Shown in pieces: positions 31,905 to 43,387 of a DNA stretch of 64,000 bases. Source of the DNA: Canna indica (Eukaryota > Streptophyta > Magnoliopsida > Zingiberales > Cannaceae); the NCBI GenBank assembly GCA_034359265.1, contig CP136895.1, forward strand, positions 48,316,001 through 48,380,000, written 5' to 3'. How positions within the stretch are numbered: the first letter of the stretch is position 1; every line of letters begins with the position of its first letter. The notes under the pieces were generated by a model. That model was not told the origin of the DNA, ran no database searches, and saw nothing but the letters and a program-made list of their open reading frames with translations. A program made the position numbers and the translations under genes.

Positions 31905-32646
31905 TTAACCACTTGGAAAAACACAAATTCCTAATTGCATTCTTAAATTTATAAAGCTTTCCTCACTCAAGGATTTTGTAAATATATCGGCAAGTTGTTT
32001 GTCCATGGATACAAATTCCACCGATATATTTCCCTTGGCTACATTATCCCTAAGAAAATGGTGCCTTAGATCAATATGCTTAGTCCTAGAGTGTAAAATA
32101 GGATTTTTTGTTAAATTGATTGCACTAGTGTTATCACAATGTATAGGTATGCAAGAATACTTAAGTCCATATTCCAAAAGGGTTTATTTCATCCATAGGA
32201 CTTGTGCACAACAACTAGCCGCAGCGATGTATTCCGCTTCGGTAGTTGAAAGTGCAACTGAGTTTCATTTCTTTGAAAACCAAGAGACAAGACTCATTAC
32301 TAGGAATTGACAACACCCACTAGTGATGTTTTTATCTACTTTACACCCGGTAAAATCCGCATCCGAAAAACCGATTAATTCAAAAGATGCATTACATGGA
32401 TACCAATGTCCTAAGTCAACCGTGCCCTTCAAATATCTCAATATGCGTTTGACCGCACTTAAGTGAGACATTTTAGGACAAGATTGAAACCTAGCTCATG
32501 CACAAACACTAAACATGATATCGGGTCTACTTGCGGTTAAGTAAAGAAGACTACCAATCATACCTTGATATTATTTTTCGTCTACTTTAACACCATCTTC
32601 ATCTTTGTCAAGCTTGGATGGATGTGCTCATTGGTGTAGAAGCTAT
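31905..32646 (-). pseudogene. pol: Sirevirus F: end of RT and RNase H
   Basis: Read leftward from 32646: IASTPMSTSI, then frameshifted text, then MSHLSAVKRILRYLKGTVDLG and FSDADFTGCKVDKN (32471-32265), the RNase H start with its first catalytic Asp. 32177-31905 reads IHCDNTSAINLTKNPI...DLRHHFLRDNV...KQLADIFTKSL and ends GICVFPSG. RNase H would remove the RNA strand after reverse transcription. There are stops between blocks (for example after VSWFSKK), and the upstream RT middle is replaced by an LTR fragment. It closely parallels 49100-49914 in element C. Not functional. Confidence 0.88.
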
Positions 32647-33603
32647 TGTTGGTTGGACCTTGACACTAGAAGGGAGGTTGAATAGTGTCAATCCCCTTTT
32701 ACACTTTTTCTTTTACTTAATTTAATCTTTAAGTAATGCAATTATTCTTTGATGATTGATATGATCAAATTCAATGGCAACGATAAAAGCAAGTAAAGAA
32801 CAATGCAAACAAGAGTATTTTTTAGTAGTTCGGCCAACCGCCTACTCCACTACCTTGGCTCCTTACCAAGGATTTCTAAATACTACTTTATAGAATTTAT
32901 GTTTCCCTTTGAATACACTTGAGGACACCCTTCTCCCTCACTTGGAGAACACCTGAATCCTATTCACCTAAGAAAAACACAATTCTACAAAGTTGGACCC
33001 TAAGTATTTCCTAGCACACCTAGCAAGCTATCTCAAACTTGGAAGCAAGATATAATGAAGACCAAATACAAGGAAAGAGCTAAAGAATGAAAGATTGAAC
33101 CAAGCTTCTTTCCACCACCTTCTTGTCTTCAACTTGCAACTGGATGATGACTCAAGAAGTGCAGCACAGTTGAAGCAGAACAACACCTAGTATTGATGTC
33201 GAGACTAGGAGCAGAGAGCGCGCACAGGTGTAGATCTTTGAAGGCTTTAAAGAACTCTTTTTAATGCTCAATAATGTTTGCAAGATGTAAAGAAGTTAGA
33301 TGAGGGGTATTTATAACCCCTCACTCGAATGGCCCGTTAAACGGGTGAAAAATTGACCGTTAAAGCCATTCGGTCGCAGGGCCGGTCGATCGGTCGGTCA
33401 ACCGACGGATCGACCGCTGGCAGTTGTGAGAGGTCGGTCGACCGACGGGTCGACTGCCCACAATTCTTTTGACATTCGGTTGACTCGTCGGTCGACCAAC
33501 TGGTCGACCGACGCAGCCGAGCTTGTTTGGCCTTCGCCACATTCGGTCGATCGACTGGTCGACTGAATGGCTACTGTCAATTTTTTTGATCTCCGGTCGA
33601 TCG
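32647..33603 (-). mobile_element. Truncated Sirevirus-type LTR inside the RT of element F
   Basis: Begins TGTTGGTTGGACCTTGACACTAG on the plus strand (an LTR end read backward), passes a TATA palindrome at about 33300-33325 and a GTCGAC array (33360-33603), and stops in the array. The U3 start is missing, as is about 430 bp of the host RT (from KSAF to IASTP). A later deletion probably removed one side of an inserted element together with RT sequence. The ORFs rich in 'SVDRPIDRP' here come from the array. Confidence 0.8.
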
Positions 33604-34815
33604 AATGCACTTTTGACATCCATTTGAAAAAGTTTAAAGCCTTTAAAACTAGCATATGCCAAAAGCACTCGAATTACTTCTAATCTAGCTATGGGAGCAT
33701 AAGTTTCATTGTAACCTATTCCTTCTTCTTGATTGTATCCTTGGGCCACTAACCTAGCTTTGTTTCTAATGACTAAACCTCCTTCATCTAACTTCTTTCT
33801 GAACACCCATTTAGTCCCAATCACGGTTTGTCCGCTAGGTCTAGGTACTAAATCCCATACTTCATTTCTAGCAAATTGGTTGAGTTCTTCTTGCATAGCT
33901 ATTACCTAAAATTCATCTTCTATTGCTTCCTTAATGTTCCTAGGCTCTATTTGAGAAATAAATGCTACATATTGATAAATATTTTTAAGTTTAGAGCGCG
34001 TTATCACTCCCGTTGATGGTTCTCCAATGACTTGATCCATTGGATGATCCCTTATCAATTGATATCCTTTGCGGAGAGGTGGTAGAGCTTCCTCTTCTTC
34101 GTCTTCATCTTGAGGTAGAGTTGAGGATGGTGGTTCTTCATGTTGAGTTTCCTCATTGTCTTCATCCTCCACTTCTTTGTCATGAAAAGTAAGTTCTTCA
34201 AGTTCCTCACCTACATTAACAATCTTAACATTTCTTGAAGAATCATTAGTTTTATCAAATGTGACATGCATAGAATCTTCAACAATCATGGTTCTACGAT
34301 TATATACTCTATATGCCTTAGAATTATTGGAGTAACCTAGGAAAATGCATTCATCGGATTTAGAATCAAATTTTCCTAAATGCTCCTTAGTGTTTAAGAT
34401 AAAACATTTACATCCAAAACATGAAAATATCCCACACTTGGGATTTTATCATTCCAAATCTCAAAAGGTGTTTTCTTAATTTTAGGTCTCAATAAAACGC
34501 GATTAAGCACATAACAAGATGTATTTATGACTTCAGCCCAAAAATACTTGGGCAAATTATTTTCGCAAAGCATGATCCTAGCCATCTCTTGTAAGATTCT
34601 ATTCTTCCTTTCAACCACCCCATTTTGTTGAGGGGTCCTAGGGGAAGAAAAGGTATGTTCAATACCCAATTCATCACAAAATTTGGAAAACTTTTCATTT
34701 TAAAATTCTCCTCCATTATCGCTTCTAATTTTCAAAATCGAAACTCCTTTCTCATTTGTAACTTTCCTAGTAATTTTTTTGAAAAAATCAAAAGTTTTAT
34801 TTTTCTTAGCTAAAA
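33604..34815 (-). pseudogene. pol: Sirevirus F: integrase and first part of RT
   Basis: Read leftward from 34815: LAKKNKTFDFFKK, RSDNGGEF (second catalytic Asp), then from 34669 GIEHTFSSPRTPQQNGVVERKNR (third catalytic residue, Glu) and PKYFWAEV. 34289-33906 is the acidic linker (EELEELTFHDKEVEDEDNEE) between integrase and RT. 33896-33613 is [63 protein letters not shown]. Integrase inserts cDNA and RT copies RNA. Stops separate the blocks, and upstream parts (gag, protease, first integrase Asp) are absent beyond 34815, where the strand of homology flips. Confidence 0.88.
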
Positions 34816-35021
34816 AGTAAATTGAAGTAAATTGAAAAAGAACACACACTATTCAACCCCCCCCCCCCCCCCCCCCCCCCCCCTTCTAGTGTGGAATTTC
34901 ACTTAACAATTGGTATTAGAGGTAGGTCATAGGATTAGATTTAACCATCTTCCCTACAAGTTAAAATGACTAGTGAAATCCAACTAGCTCAAGGGTCCTC
35001 TACTCATACTCCACCATTTAT
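34816..35021 (+). mobile_element. Plus-strand Sirevirus LTR end, primer site and gag start, head-to-head with element F
   Basis: 34816-34907 is an LTR end ('cacactattcaac', a run of about 25 C, then 'cttctagtgtggaatttcacttaaca'). ATTGGTATTAGAGG at 34908 is a primer-site variant (TGGTATCAGAGC with C to T). ATG at 34966 starts MTSEIQLAQGSSTHTPP, identical to the gag start of element C. It stops at about 35021, where family C2 gag begins. The LTR end matches the F LTR at 30125 in inverted orientation. Confidence 0.8.
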
Positions 35022-35866
35022 GTGCAGTTTGTGCTTAACTATTAGATGAACAAGATCTCCACCACTTTACCTGAATTGGTAAATATGCTCAAGACTGTTG
35101 ATGATTAAGTGAAGAAAACTCAGAAGGCAGTTATGGTTGTTAGTTCTTCTACTTCCCAGAAGGGGAAGAAAGGCAAAACAAGAAGAAAAAAAAACAACTA
35201 AGCCCCAAGGTGGGATCAAGAAAAAGGGGAAGGTGCCAAATGCACAAAAGGAGACTGACTCCAAGGGGACTTGCTTCCACTGTGGCAAGGTAGGTCATTG
35301 GAAGTGCAACTGCAAGACCTACTTAGAGTCTCTCAAGGAGAAGAAGCAAGGAACTACTTCTACTTCAGGTATTTGTGTAATTGAAGTTAATACGCATACT
35401 GCTTCTAGGAACCACTCATGGGTATTGGATACCGATTGTGGTGCTCACTTGTGTTCTCACATGTAGGGCCTGAGGAGCAGTAGAAAGGTGAACAAAGGGG
35501 AGATAGACCTGCGCAGTGCGACTGGAGCAAGAGTTGCTGCACTTGCTGTAGGAACTTATCATTTATGTTTACCTAGTGGACTTATTTTGGAACCTGAAAA
35601 TTGTTATTATGTTCCTTCTTTGTCTAAGAATATTATTTCCTTATCTTGTCTTGTCGAACAAGGTTTTGACATTTACATTACAAAGAACAAAGATTGTTCT
35701 ATTGTGTTGAATAATATGTTTTATTGTTCTGGAACAAATGTTAATGGAATATATATGCTTGATATTGATAAAGAAATTCACAGCATAAATACCAAGAGAG
35801 CTAAGTAAGATAGCTTAAAGCCATCTTACTTGTCGCATTGTCGCCCTACATATAAACGAAACTCGC
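35022..35866 (+). pseudogene. gag-pol: Copia element C2: gag end and protease
   Basis: Starts in gag (LPELVNMLKTVDD) and has a Lys-rich stretch, then the intact zinc knuckle CFHCGKVGHWKCNC near 35275-35320. NHSWVLDTDCGAHL is the protease active site with Gly changed to Asp (DTG to DTD), which should abolish activity. ATGARVAALAVGTYHLCLPSG, CYYVPSLSKNIISLSCLVEQGF and GIYMLD follow. Stops occur at 35466 and 35806. The 5' part, the leader and the 5' LTR are absent. Related to element B but a distinct family. Confidence 0.85.
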
Positions 35867-36594
35867 ATGACTAAGTTACACAAGTCTAGTAACTTAGGTT
35901 CATTTGATTATGAATCATATGAAATATGTGAATCTTGTTTATCTAGTAAGATGACAAAAGTGCCCTTTAGTGGAAATTGTGCACGTGCCGATGATGCATT
36001 GGAACTCATACATTCAGATGTTTGTAGTCCAATGTCAACACACGCAAGAGATGGTTTTCTCTATTTCATAACTTTCATTAATGATTACTCGAGATTTGGG
36101 TACATATATCTAATGAAGTTTAAATCTGAAGCTTTTGAAAAGTTCAAAGAATTCAGAAATGAAGTGGAAAAACAACTTGGCAAAAGTATTAAAACACTTA
36201 GATCTGATCGAGGTGGAGAATACTTAAGCTATCTGAGAGATAATGGGATTATTTCTCAATGGACTCCTCTATATACGCCACAACATAATGGTGTGTCTGA
36301 AAGGAGAAATCGAACATTGTTCGACATGGTTCGATCAATAATGAGTCTAGCAGAGTTACCCAAGTCTTTTTGGGGTAATGTATTGGAAACTGTTGTTTAT
36401 ACACTAAACAGAGTTCCATCCAAATCAGTTGATGTTACACCATATGAGATGTGGTATAACAAGAAACCTATACTTTCACATATGAAAGTATTGGGCTGTC
36501 CTGCTTACGTAAAAAGGATGATGTCAGACAAGCTAGAAGCTAAATCTGATAAATGCCTATTTGTTGGGTATATATCCAAGAGAGTCTTTAGGAT
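35867..36594 (+). pseudogene. pol: Copia element C2: integrase, cut by a CACTA element
   Basis: Open from 35867: CESCLSSKMTKVPFSG (zinc-binding Cys pair), LIHSDVCSPM (first catalytic Asp), FINDYSRFGYIYLMKFKSEAF, TLRSDRGGEYLS (second Asp), TPQHNGVSERRNRTL (Glu), LPKSFWGNVLETVVYTLNRVPSK, PYEMWYNKKPILSHMKVLGCPAYV, KCLFVGY. The whole DDE catalytic core is therefore present, and the reading frame is clean until the CACTA insertion at 36595. The residues after KRVF in the open frame belong to the transposon. The pre-integrase zinc region upstream is degenerate. Integrase would join element cDNA to host DNA. Confidence 0.9.
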
Positions 36595-36612
36595 CACTAC
36601 TAGAAATTTGGT

Positions 36613-36900
36613 CTTCAGCAACGGCTATCAGCAACGGCCGCTCAAGCCGTTGCTATTTGCAACGGCATTCTTACGGCCGCTCGAGCCGTTGCAGATATGT
36701 TGTATCTGCAACGTCTTTCTAACGGACATGCGAGCCATTGCTGATGATGTTAATTATCAGCAACGGCTTTCTAACGGACAAGTGAGCCATTGCGGATGAT
36801 AACTTATTAGCAACGGCTTGCTAACGGACAAGTGAGCCGTTGTTGATGATAACTTATTAGCAACGGCTTTCTAACGGGCGAGTAAGCCGTTGCTGATAAG
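36613..36900 (+). repeat. CACTA left subterminal repeat array
   Basis: About ten units around CAGCAACGGC(T)TTCTAACGGAC and inverted GCCGTTGCTGAT, spaced roughly 20-30 bp. They are followed at about 36898-36906 by TTTATATAG, a TATA-like box, and a GC-rich leader. The same array in reverse is at 17560-17850. Confidence 0.85.
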
Positions 36901-37837
36901 TTTATATAGGTCACAGAACGCGCCCGACCCTTCTTCCTCCCGCTGCTACCGCCGCCGCCTCCTCCTCCTGCCTCTCGTCGCCGCTGCCGACGCCGATGAC
37001 GCCTCTTCCTCCTCCCGCTGCTGCCGACACTATCAAGTAAACTCCGGCCGACCGTCTCTTCCCGTTGTGGCCGATGGAAAATCTAACCGAAACCCTAAAA
37101 ATAGGGTTTCAGCCGGCGGCGGTCGGCCGATGGCCGCCGCCGAACCTTGTACATTGGCCGGACAGTGTGTCCGGCCACTGTACGCCGGCGCCGGAGTCCA
37201 CCTGACTTCGGCACCGGAATTTGTAGATTAATATTATTTTTTAATTGTTTTTTAATTGTTAATTAATTGTTAATTAATTATTTAGATTAATTGTTTAATT
37301 TGTTAGATTAATTTTTAGGGTTTAGATTAATTTCAGAATTATCCACTTCGGACGCGCGCCGGAATCGTCCACTTCGGACGCGCGCCGGAATCGTCCACTT
37401 CGGACTCCTGCCGGAATCGTCCAATATGGACTCGAACTATCTCGAAACATTTAGAAAATAATCATCCATCCGACGAGTTGATATGTTTCACGTACGCATC
37501 GACGAGTTAGATATGATTTAGCAAAACCTTAGATCCGTTCGGGGATTGTATGTTCGTGTAAAAGAAGTAGATGATTTTTTATACGACGTACAATTCTTGA
37601 ATTGTCCCTGATTGGACAATTTGGGAATATAGTTATTTGTACTGCACTTACGTTTTTCTTTTAACTGTTAACTAATTAATTATTCTAAATTTCGGCAACA
37701 TCTCTCTTGTTCTCCGATACGCGCCCAGATGATATGCATTTGCAGTGCACGCGAACCGTATGGTAAGTATATCTTTTAATTATATATTTTATTTGTTACT
37801 ATGTGTACTAATTAATGTATTTGTTTTGTAAATGTAG

Positions 37838-38495
37838 ACGACGGTGTCAGATGACGGGACTGTCCAGCGACCCTCCCCGATGGCGGTGTTTGAGCGGACT
37901 CACCGTCGAGCACATGGGACGGGGGAGTACATCGACAACCGCGCTGCATACATTATGGTAACTATATATTTGTTTAAATTATTCATTATATATTTATAAT
38001 TTAAGTTTTATGATCAATATTAAACAAAAAATCAAACTCGAGTAGGAGACCTACAGCCAGACGGTGGTGCAGCACGGGGGTACCCCCGAGGACTTTGACG
38101 CAGCAACGTGGGTCGAGGCCGCAGGTGGTTAGGACCATGGCCGTGCATATGGCTTCGCAGATAGTGGTCATACGTGAGCCGTACTATGGCCACTTGGGGC
38201 ACCGACCCCTCCGGTCGCTGGTGAGCGGCCGTCCACCTCTAGATCCAGTTATGATCATAGTAGCAGAATAAGGACTCTAGAGGACACGGACGCGCGTCAG
38301 ACTGAGATAATGGAGTGCCAGAGTCAGATGATGGCGGATATACAAGCTATGCTACGCAACATGTCAGGTCATCCCGAAGCAGGCATCTCTTCGGCATCAT
38401 CTAATCCATCGTCCTCGAGTCAGTCCACGCCGGTGTATACTCAAGCACTCCAGACCCCACCATATGATCCAGACCATCCTCCATCGTCATCGTGA
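37838..38495 (+). pseudogene. CACTA transposase (plant Ptta/En/Spm type) C-terminal remnant
   Basis: One exon, 37838-37957, between an AATGTAG acceptor and a GTAACTAT donor, reads SPMAVFERTHRRAHGTGEYIDNRA; this matches the conserved 'FekTH.rk.geyidnra' block of plant Ptta/En/Spm transposases. A following exon from 38046 (after CTCGAGTAG) reads ETYSQTVVQHGGTPEDFDAATWVEA. After a stop and frameshift the tail at 38310-38495 reads MECQSQMMADIQAMLRNM with a Ser/Pro-rich end. A short upstream exon ending near 37762 is possible. The catalytic N-terminal part is missing, so it cannot transpose itself. Confidence 0.75.
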
Positions 38496-38769
38496 GATTT
38501 TTTTATATTGACTTTGTTACTGAGATATTGGACTTGTTTAATTTATTTTGTTTGGATATTGATACTTCAATTTTGCATTTGAATAGTTTTTATACTATCG
38601 TGGATAATTATCAATATAAATATAATTATTTTGATGTATATCTTGGTGTATTTGTGATGTGTGAATGAATGTGTGTATGAGTGTATGGGTGTGTGAGTTA
38701 TGTATCAGATAATGTATCAATGTATCAATGGAAATTTGAAATTTGAAATTTTTTCGTTACCAGGTTCAC

Positions 38770-39120
38770 ATCATCAGCAACGGCTTTCCCACGGCCGTCC
38801 GTGGGAAAGCCGTTGCTAAAAGTGTATCGAAAGCCGTTGCTGATGACCTACAGCAACGGCTTAGCGACGGGGTTTTACTAACGTCGTTGCTACGGACTCA
38901 GCGGCCGTTGCTATTAATGTTATCAGCAACGGCTCCGGGTCCGTGGTAAAACCGTTGCTGATAATATTTTTAGCAACGGCCCGAGCGGCCGTTGCTGATC
39001 CGTTGCTAAGTTATCAGCAACGTGACTTTCTGCCACGGCTCCATTGCAACGGCTCGGCCGTTGCTGATGCTCTTCTGCAACGGTTCAGCAACGGCATCAG
39101 CCGTTGCTGATGACCATTTT
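38770..39120 (+). repeat. CACTA right subterminal repeat array
   Basis: Units of ATCAGCAACGGCT and AGCCGTTGCTGAT type in both orientations, many as inverted pairs (for example 38770-38830). ORFs through this region, including the start of the frame at 39022, are made of repeat units. Confidence 0.85.
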
Positions 39121-39130
39121 TCTAGTAGTG

Positions 39131-40918
39131 GATACTATTTCTACCATCCTTTGGAACAAAAGGTGTTTGTTTCAAAGCATGTTGTCTTCTTAGAGAAAGA
39201 GTTGCTTCTAAAAGAAGATAGTGGGAGTAGAATTGAACTTGGTGAAGTTCGAGATACACAAATAGAGGTGGATCAACCAACAGATCCCACACCTAATACT
39301 CATGATGATGAGATAGTAGATGTACCTAAAGTTACACATGAACCAAGGCGATCTACTAGAGTACGCACAGTTCCAGAGAGATATGGATTTCTCATAGATG
39401 AGAACAAGGATGTGTTACTAGTAGAAGATAATGAGCCTACAAGCTATGAGGAAATTCTGAAAAGTTCAGAATCTGAATTATGGGTTAAGGCCATGAAATC
39501 CGAAATGGATTCCATGTATGATAACCAAGTTTGGACTTTGGTTGAGGCACCTGAAGGGATAAAACCCATAGGGGGCAAATGGATCTTTAAGAAGAACACC
39601 GACATGGAAGGTAATGTGATTACCTATAAGGCACGCCTTGTTGCAAAAGGCTATCGTCAAAGACAAGGAATTGATTTTTGATGAAACCTTTTCTCGAGTG
39701 GCCATGCTTAAATCCATAAGGATATTGGTTGCCATTGCCGCTCATTATGATTATGAGATTTGGCAGATGGATGTGAAAACTTCTTTCCTTAATGGAAATT
39801 TGATAGAGGAAGTGTACATGACACAACCTGAAGGATTCACATATGAAAATGGCAACAAAGTATGCAAGCTTCATAAATCCATTTATGGATTGAAGCAACC
39901 GTCTAGGAGCTGGAATATCTGATTTGATGAGACTATCAAAGAGTTTGGTTTCTCGCAAAATATGGATGAACCTTACGTGTACAAGAAGGTCAGTGGGAGT
40001 GCGACCATTTTCCAAGTACTATATGTTGATGACATTATACTTATAGGAAATGATGTCTCAGTTCTTCAATCAGTCAAAATTTGGCTTTCTAAGCAATTCT
40101 CCATGAAAGACCTTGGAGAAGCAACCTATATTTTGGGGATTAGGATCTATAGAGATAGATCCAACAGGTTGTTAGGTCTTTCATAGTATACATACATTGA
40201 TAAGATGCCAAAAAGGTTTAGCATGGATCTCTCCAAGAAAGGGTTTATTCCTATAATACATGGAAAATCCCTTTCTAAGTCTATGTGTCCTAAAACACAA
40301 ATAGAAAGAGAGAAGATGAGTAAGACTCCTTATGCATCTGCTTTAGGATCTATCATGTATGCTATGTTATGTACACGACCCGATGTATCATTCGCTCTGA
40401 GTGTCACGAGCAGATTCCAATCCAATCATGGAGAGGAACACTGGATGGCTATAAAAAACATCCTTAAGTACTTGAGAAGGACTAAGGATATGTTCTTAGT
40501 ATATGGAGAAAGTGACTTGCAGGTTAGCGGGTATACAGATGCCAGCTTCCAATCTGACAAAGATGATTATAAGTCACAGTCAGGATTTGTGTTCATATTT
40601 GGAGGAGGTGCAGTCAGTTGGAAGAGTTCCAAACAAGATACAACTGCAGACTCTACGACGGAGGTTGAGTACATAGCAATTTTTGAGGCAGTTAAGGAAG
40701 CAGTTTGGATCAGGAAGTTCATTACTGAACTAGGAGTGGTTCCCAGCATTATTGATCCAATACCTCTGTATTGTGATAATAATGGAGCCATTGCTCAAGC
40801 AAAGGAACCAAGGTCTCATCAACGATCCAAGCATGTTCTCAGACGCAACCATCTGATTAGAGTGATCAGTGGTAGAAATGATGTAAAGATTGAAGGGTCC
40901 CCACCGATCACAATGTAG
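39131..40918 (+). pseudogene. pol: Copia element C2: RT and RNase H
   Basis: Resumes after the CACTA: YYFYHPLEQKVFVSKHVVFLE (end of integrase) and an acidic linker (RRSTRVRTVPERYGF). RT runs through SELWVKAMKSEMDSM, WTLVEAPEGIKPIGGKWIFK, YKARLVAKGYRQRQGIDF, a frameshift near 39660, then IWQMDVKTSFLNGNL, YGLKQPSRSW, a stop near 39920, and LYVDDIILIGNDV with the YVDD catalytic motif (about 40020). After a stop at 40186, RNase H follows: GSIMYAMLCTRPDVSFALS, VSGYTDASFQSDKDD, ADSTTEVEYIA, LYCDNNGAIA, ending at 40918. There are at least three breaks, so it is not functional, though each block is well preserved. Confidence 0.9.
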
Positions 40919-41007
40919 CTGATCCTCTCACTAAAACTTACCCAAAGCAAGTTTGACTTTCTTGTAAACAATATGGGTATAAAGTTTAAGGGCGATTGGC
41001 TCTATTG

Positions 41008-41018
41008 CAAGTGGGAGT
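41008..41018 (+). promoter_or_regulatory. Polypurine tract of element C2
   Basis: GCAAGTGGGAGT immediately before the 3' LTR; primes plus-strand cDNA. The 90 bp between the RNase H end and this tract is non-coding. Confidence 0.7.
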
Positions 41019-41019
41019 T

Positions 41020-42721
41020 TGTTAGTGATATGCCCTAGAGCCCTCATATAATTGGGAACTCTTCATGTACATTTTACTTATTCATGAAAGGCTATCTTTA
41101 TTACTTAGTGCAAGTGTTAATTCATTTGCTTGCATAAAGACTTAAACTATGTAATAAAGTCCTTGGTATATGACACAGTGCAAAGGAAATCATGAAGAGT
41201 CCATGATGTGAGATTCTTATTATATGTAAATGTGTTTATACCTAAATTATCCCTAGTCATAGTATTAACAAGATAGGACATTGTTAATAAGGATAGACTA
41301 GCACATGTTATACTTCTTGACTTGTTCAGGCAATAGTTCTCACAAATTGTGAGCATTGCGATGCTCAGAGTTAACATGTGGATGCTTGTTTGAGAAACAA
41401 GTTCATTGGAGACCTAATCATGAGATCTTCACAAGAATGTTCAATCTATGTTTGTGAAAGCATCTCATCATATCAGTGGTGCAAGTATCCTTGGACTTGA
41501 GATCACCAAAGTAACTTAAGTGCCCAGTGTTATACTTTGACTTCATTACTTATTGTTCACCTTTGGGTGTTCATATCTTGAAGATTGGGTATAGCATGAA
41601 TAACTTGAAAATAGTTGAGTGATCAACATAAGATTCACCACCCCATATTTATTTGGGGAGTTTATCTCACTCTTCTTGTACAATCTCTTTATTCAGGAGT
41701 CTCTAGCCAGAGCAGTATGCGTTTATGAATGTGACTCATAAAGGGTATTTTTTATAATAAAGATTTAAGATACAAGAATCTATACATTCAGAACTTGATT
41801 AACCTCGATGAGATAAAGAGTGGTGAAAGGAGTTGATTGCACAGTAACTGCATATGGAAGGGTGAAATGGTCAAACCACCGACCTTCTGACATTTGGGTA
41901 GTCATGATGCTTGGCTAGAAGCCTCTCTTAACTTGTGTAAGTGATTTTGTTCATTGAGAATGAATAATAATTTAAAGAGTTTAAATCATGTAATTCCACT
42001 TCAGTGAGAATTATAATTCACTATATACTATCAACATGTTTCAAAAATCCATAAGGTCACACACATATAGGAAGGATACAAAGGTAAAATAACAATGACA
42101 TATATGGCATAAGATGTCATTAGGTCCATGGGAAAGAAGAGAGAAGATGGCTTGCGAGGCACATGAGATGGATTTGACCCGTTTAGTTGAGTCCACTTGT
42201 TGGACTCAAACCCGTTAGATGGATTTGATCCATCTTGTTTTAAACCTGTGGGCACATGAGATGGATTTGATCCATCTTGAGCCATCTTATTGGTTTGAAA
42301 CATTAACCCTAGGAGTATATATTTCCACTCCTAGGGTGCAGCCGTATATAACAAAAAGAGGAGGAGGAACAAAAATCAATTTTTGTCTCTCTTTTCTCAT
42401 TGTGCCTCCTCTTCCTCTCCACTCCACCTTTCTCCTTATGTCAAATTCCCTTGCTAGCATATAGGGAATTTTGGCTATTGTTGTTGCGCTTAAAGCGTTC
42501 TTGGATCCATCCTAGTGTGGATACTTTGGAGGTGATCCAATTTGGATTACTGTGGTTTACAACAACCCGGTGACGAGAAGGTCTTTCGTTCATCCGATTT
42601 GGGTAACAGATCTAACCTTCTCATTGTTTTTCTTTACTATTGTTTTAATGATGCAATCGGATCTTGGTTTTGGTAATCAAAGACACACTAAAATATTTGT
42701 TTTCAGCTGCCCCGTGTGCCA
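41020..42721 (+). repeat. 3' LTR of copia element C2
   Basis: Starts TGTTAGTGATATGCCC after the polypurine tract and ends at GTGTGCCA, where chromovirus coding sequence begins on the other strand. About 1.7 kb; the end is placed by the loss of chromovirus homology. TATATATTT at 42317-42325 lies between perfect arms CCCTAGGAGT and ACTCCTAGGG (42307-42336). Four blocks (41487, 41697, 41837, 41896) match the element B LTR. A short direct repeat of 'gagatggatttgatcc' type lies at 42165-42280. Confidence 0.82.
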
Positions 42722-43387
42722 ATGATTACCTGCACGAAGGATAATGCTCCCTCATATCCTGCTCCACCTCCAAGGTGGCCTCCTGCCCGTAATGGTGCTC
42801 CAATCTGACCTTAACCAAGGGGATCTCCTTGGACCTCAATTTCCTGATCTGACGGTCTAGCACCTCAACTGGTCGCTCCTCATAAGAGACTGTTGAATCC
42901 ACCTCTACTGTGGTAGGCTCAATCACATGGGACTCATCCCAAACATACTTCTTCAGCATAGACACGTGAAATATCGGATGCACCCGGTCCATACTAGGAG
43001 GTAAGGCCAACTCATATGCCACAGCTCCCCTATGCCTGAGAATAGGAAACAACCCAATGAACCTAGGGCTTAGCTTTCCTTTCTTACCAAACCTCACTAC
43101 CCCTTTCATAGGGGACACCTTGAGGAACACCATGTCCCTTTTAGCAAACTCTACCTCCCTGGCCTTCCCATTAACATACATCTTCTAGCGACTCTAAGTT
43201 GCCAACAGTCTCTCTCTGATTAGCTTCACCTTTTCTAATGCCTTCTCCACCAGGTCTGGTCCCATCATAAGAGAATCCCCTACCTCAAACCAACCTACAG
43301 GCGACCTGCATCTCCAGCCATATAATGCCTCAAATGGGGCCATCCTGATGCTACTGTGATAGCTGTTATTGTAGGCAAACTCAATTA
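42722..43387 (-). pseudogene. pol: Ty3/gypsy chromovirus fragment: integrase end and chromodomain
   Basis: 43387-43190 reads as the integrase C-terminal part, with its equivalent at 53218-53410 in the second chromovirus. 43181-42726 is open: REVEFAKRDMVFLKVSPMKGV, FGKKGKLSPRFIGLFPILR, VHPIFHVSMLKKYVWDESHVI and the chromodomain-like end IPLVKVRLEHHYGQEATLEVE. The chromodomain targets chromovirus integration to particular chromatin. The usual W in 'VRWEHH' is L here and 'ATWEVE' is 'ATLEVE'. The fragment is cut by the C2 LTR at 42721 and by element C at 43388. It is a separate, more diverged copy than the one at 50476-64000. Confidence 0.88.

Larger units (their letters stand above)
36595..39130 (+). 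mobile_element. CACTA (En/Spm) transposon, complete ends, non-autonomous
   Basis: 2536 bp bounded by CACTACTAGAAATTTGGTC and the inverted CCATTTTTCTAGTAGTG, with the 3-bp target duplication GAT (36592-36594 and 39131-39133). Subterminal arrays of TCAGCAACGGCT-type units lie at 36613-36900 and 38770-39120, in both orientations, as in CACTA elements where they bind the element-encoded protein. The centre holds a transposase C-terminal remnant. Removing the insert restores the copia reading across the site. Confidence 0.93.

Noticed and set aside
36890..37231. 113-aa ORF as the first coding exon of the CACTA transposase
   Set aside because: It starts inside the subterminal array and is GC-rich low-complexity. 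The reverse copy at 17194-17571 agrees only in its first few residues and then diverges, which fits a leader, not a protein.
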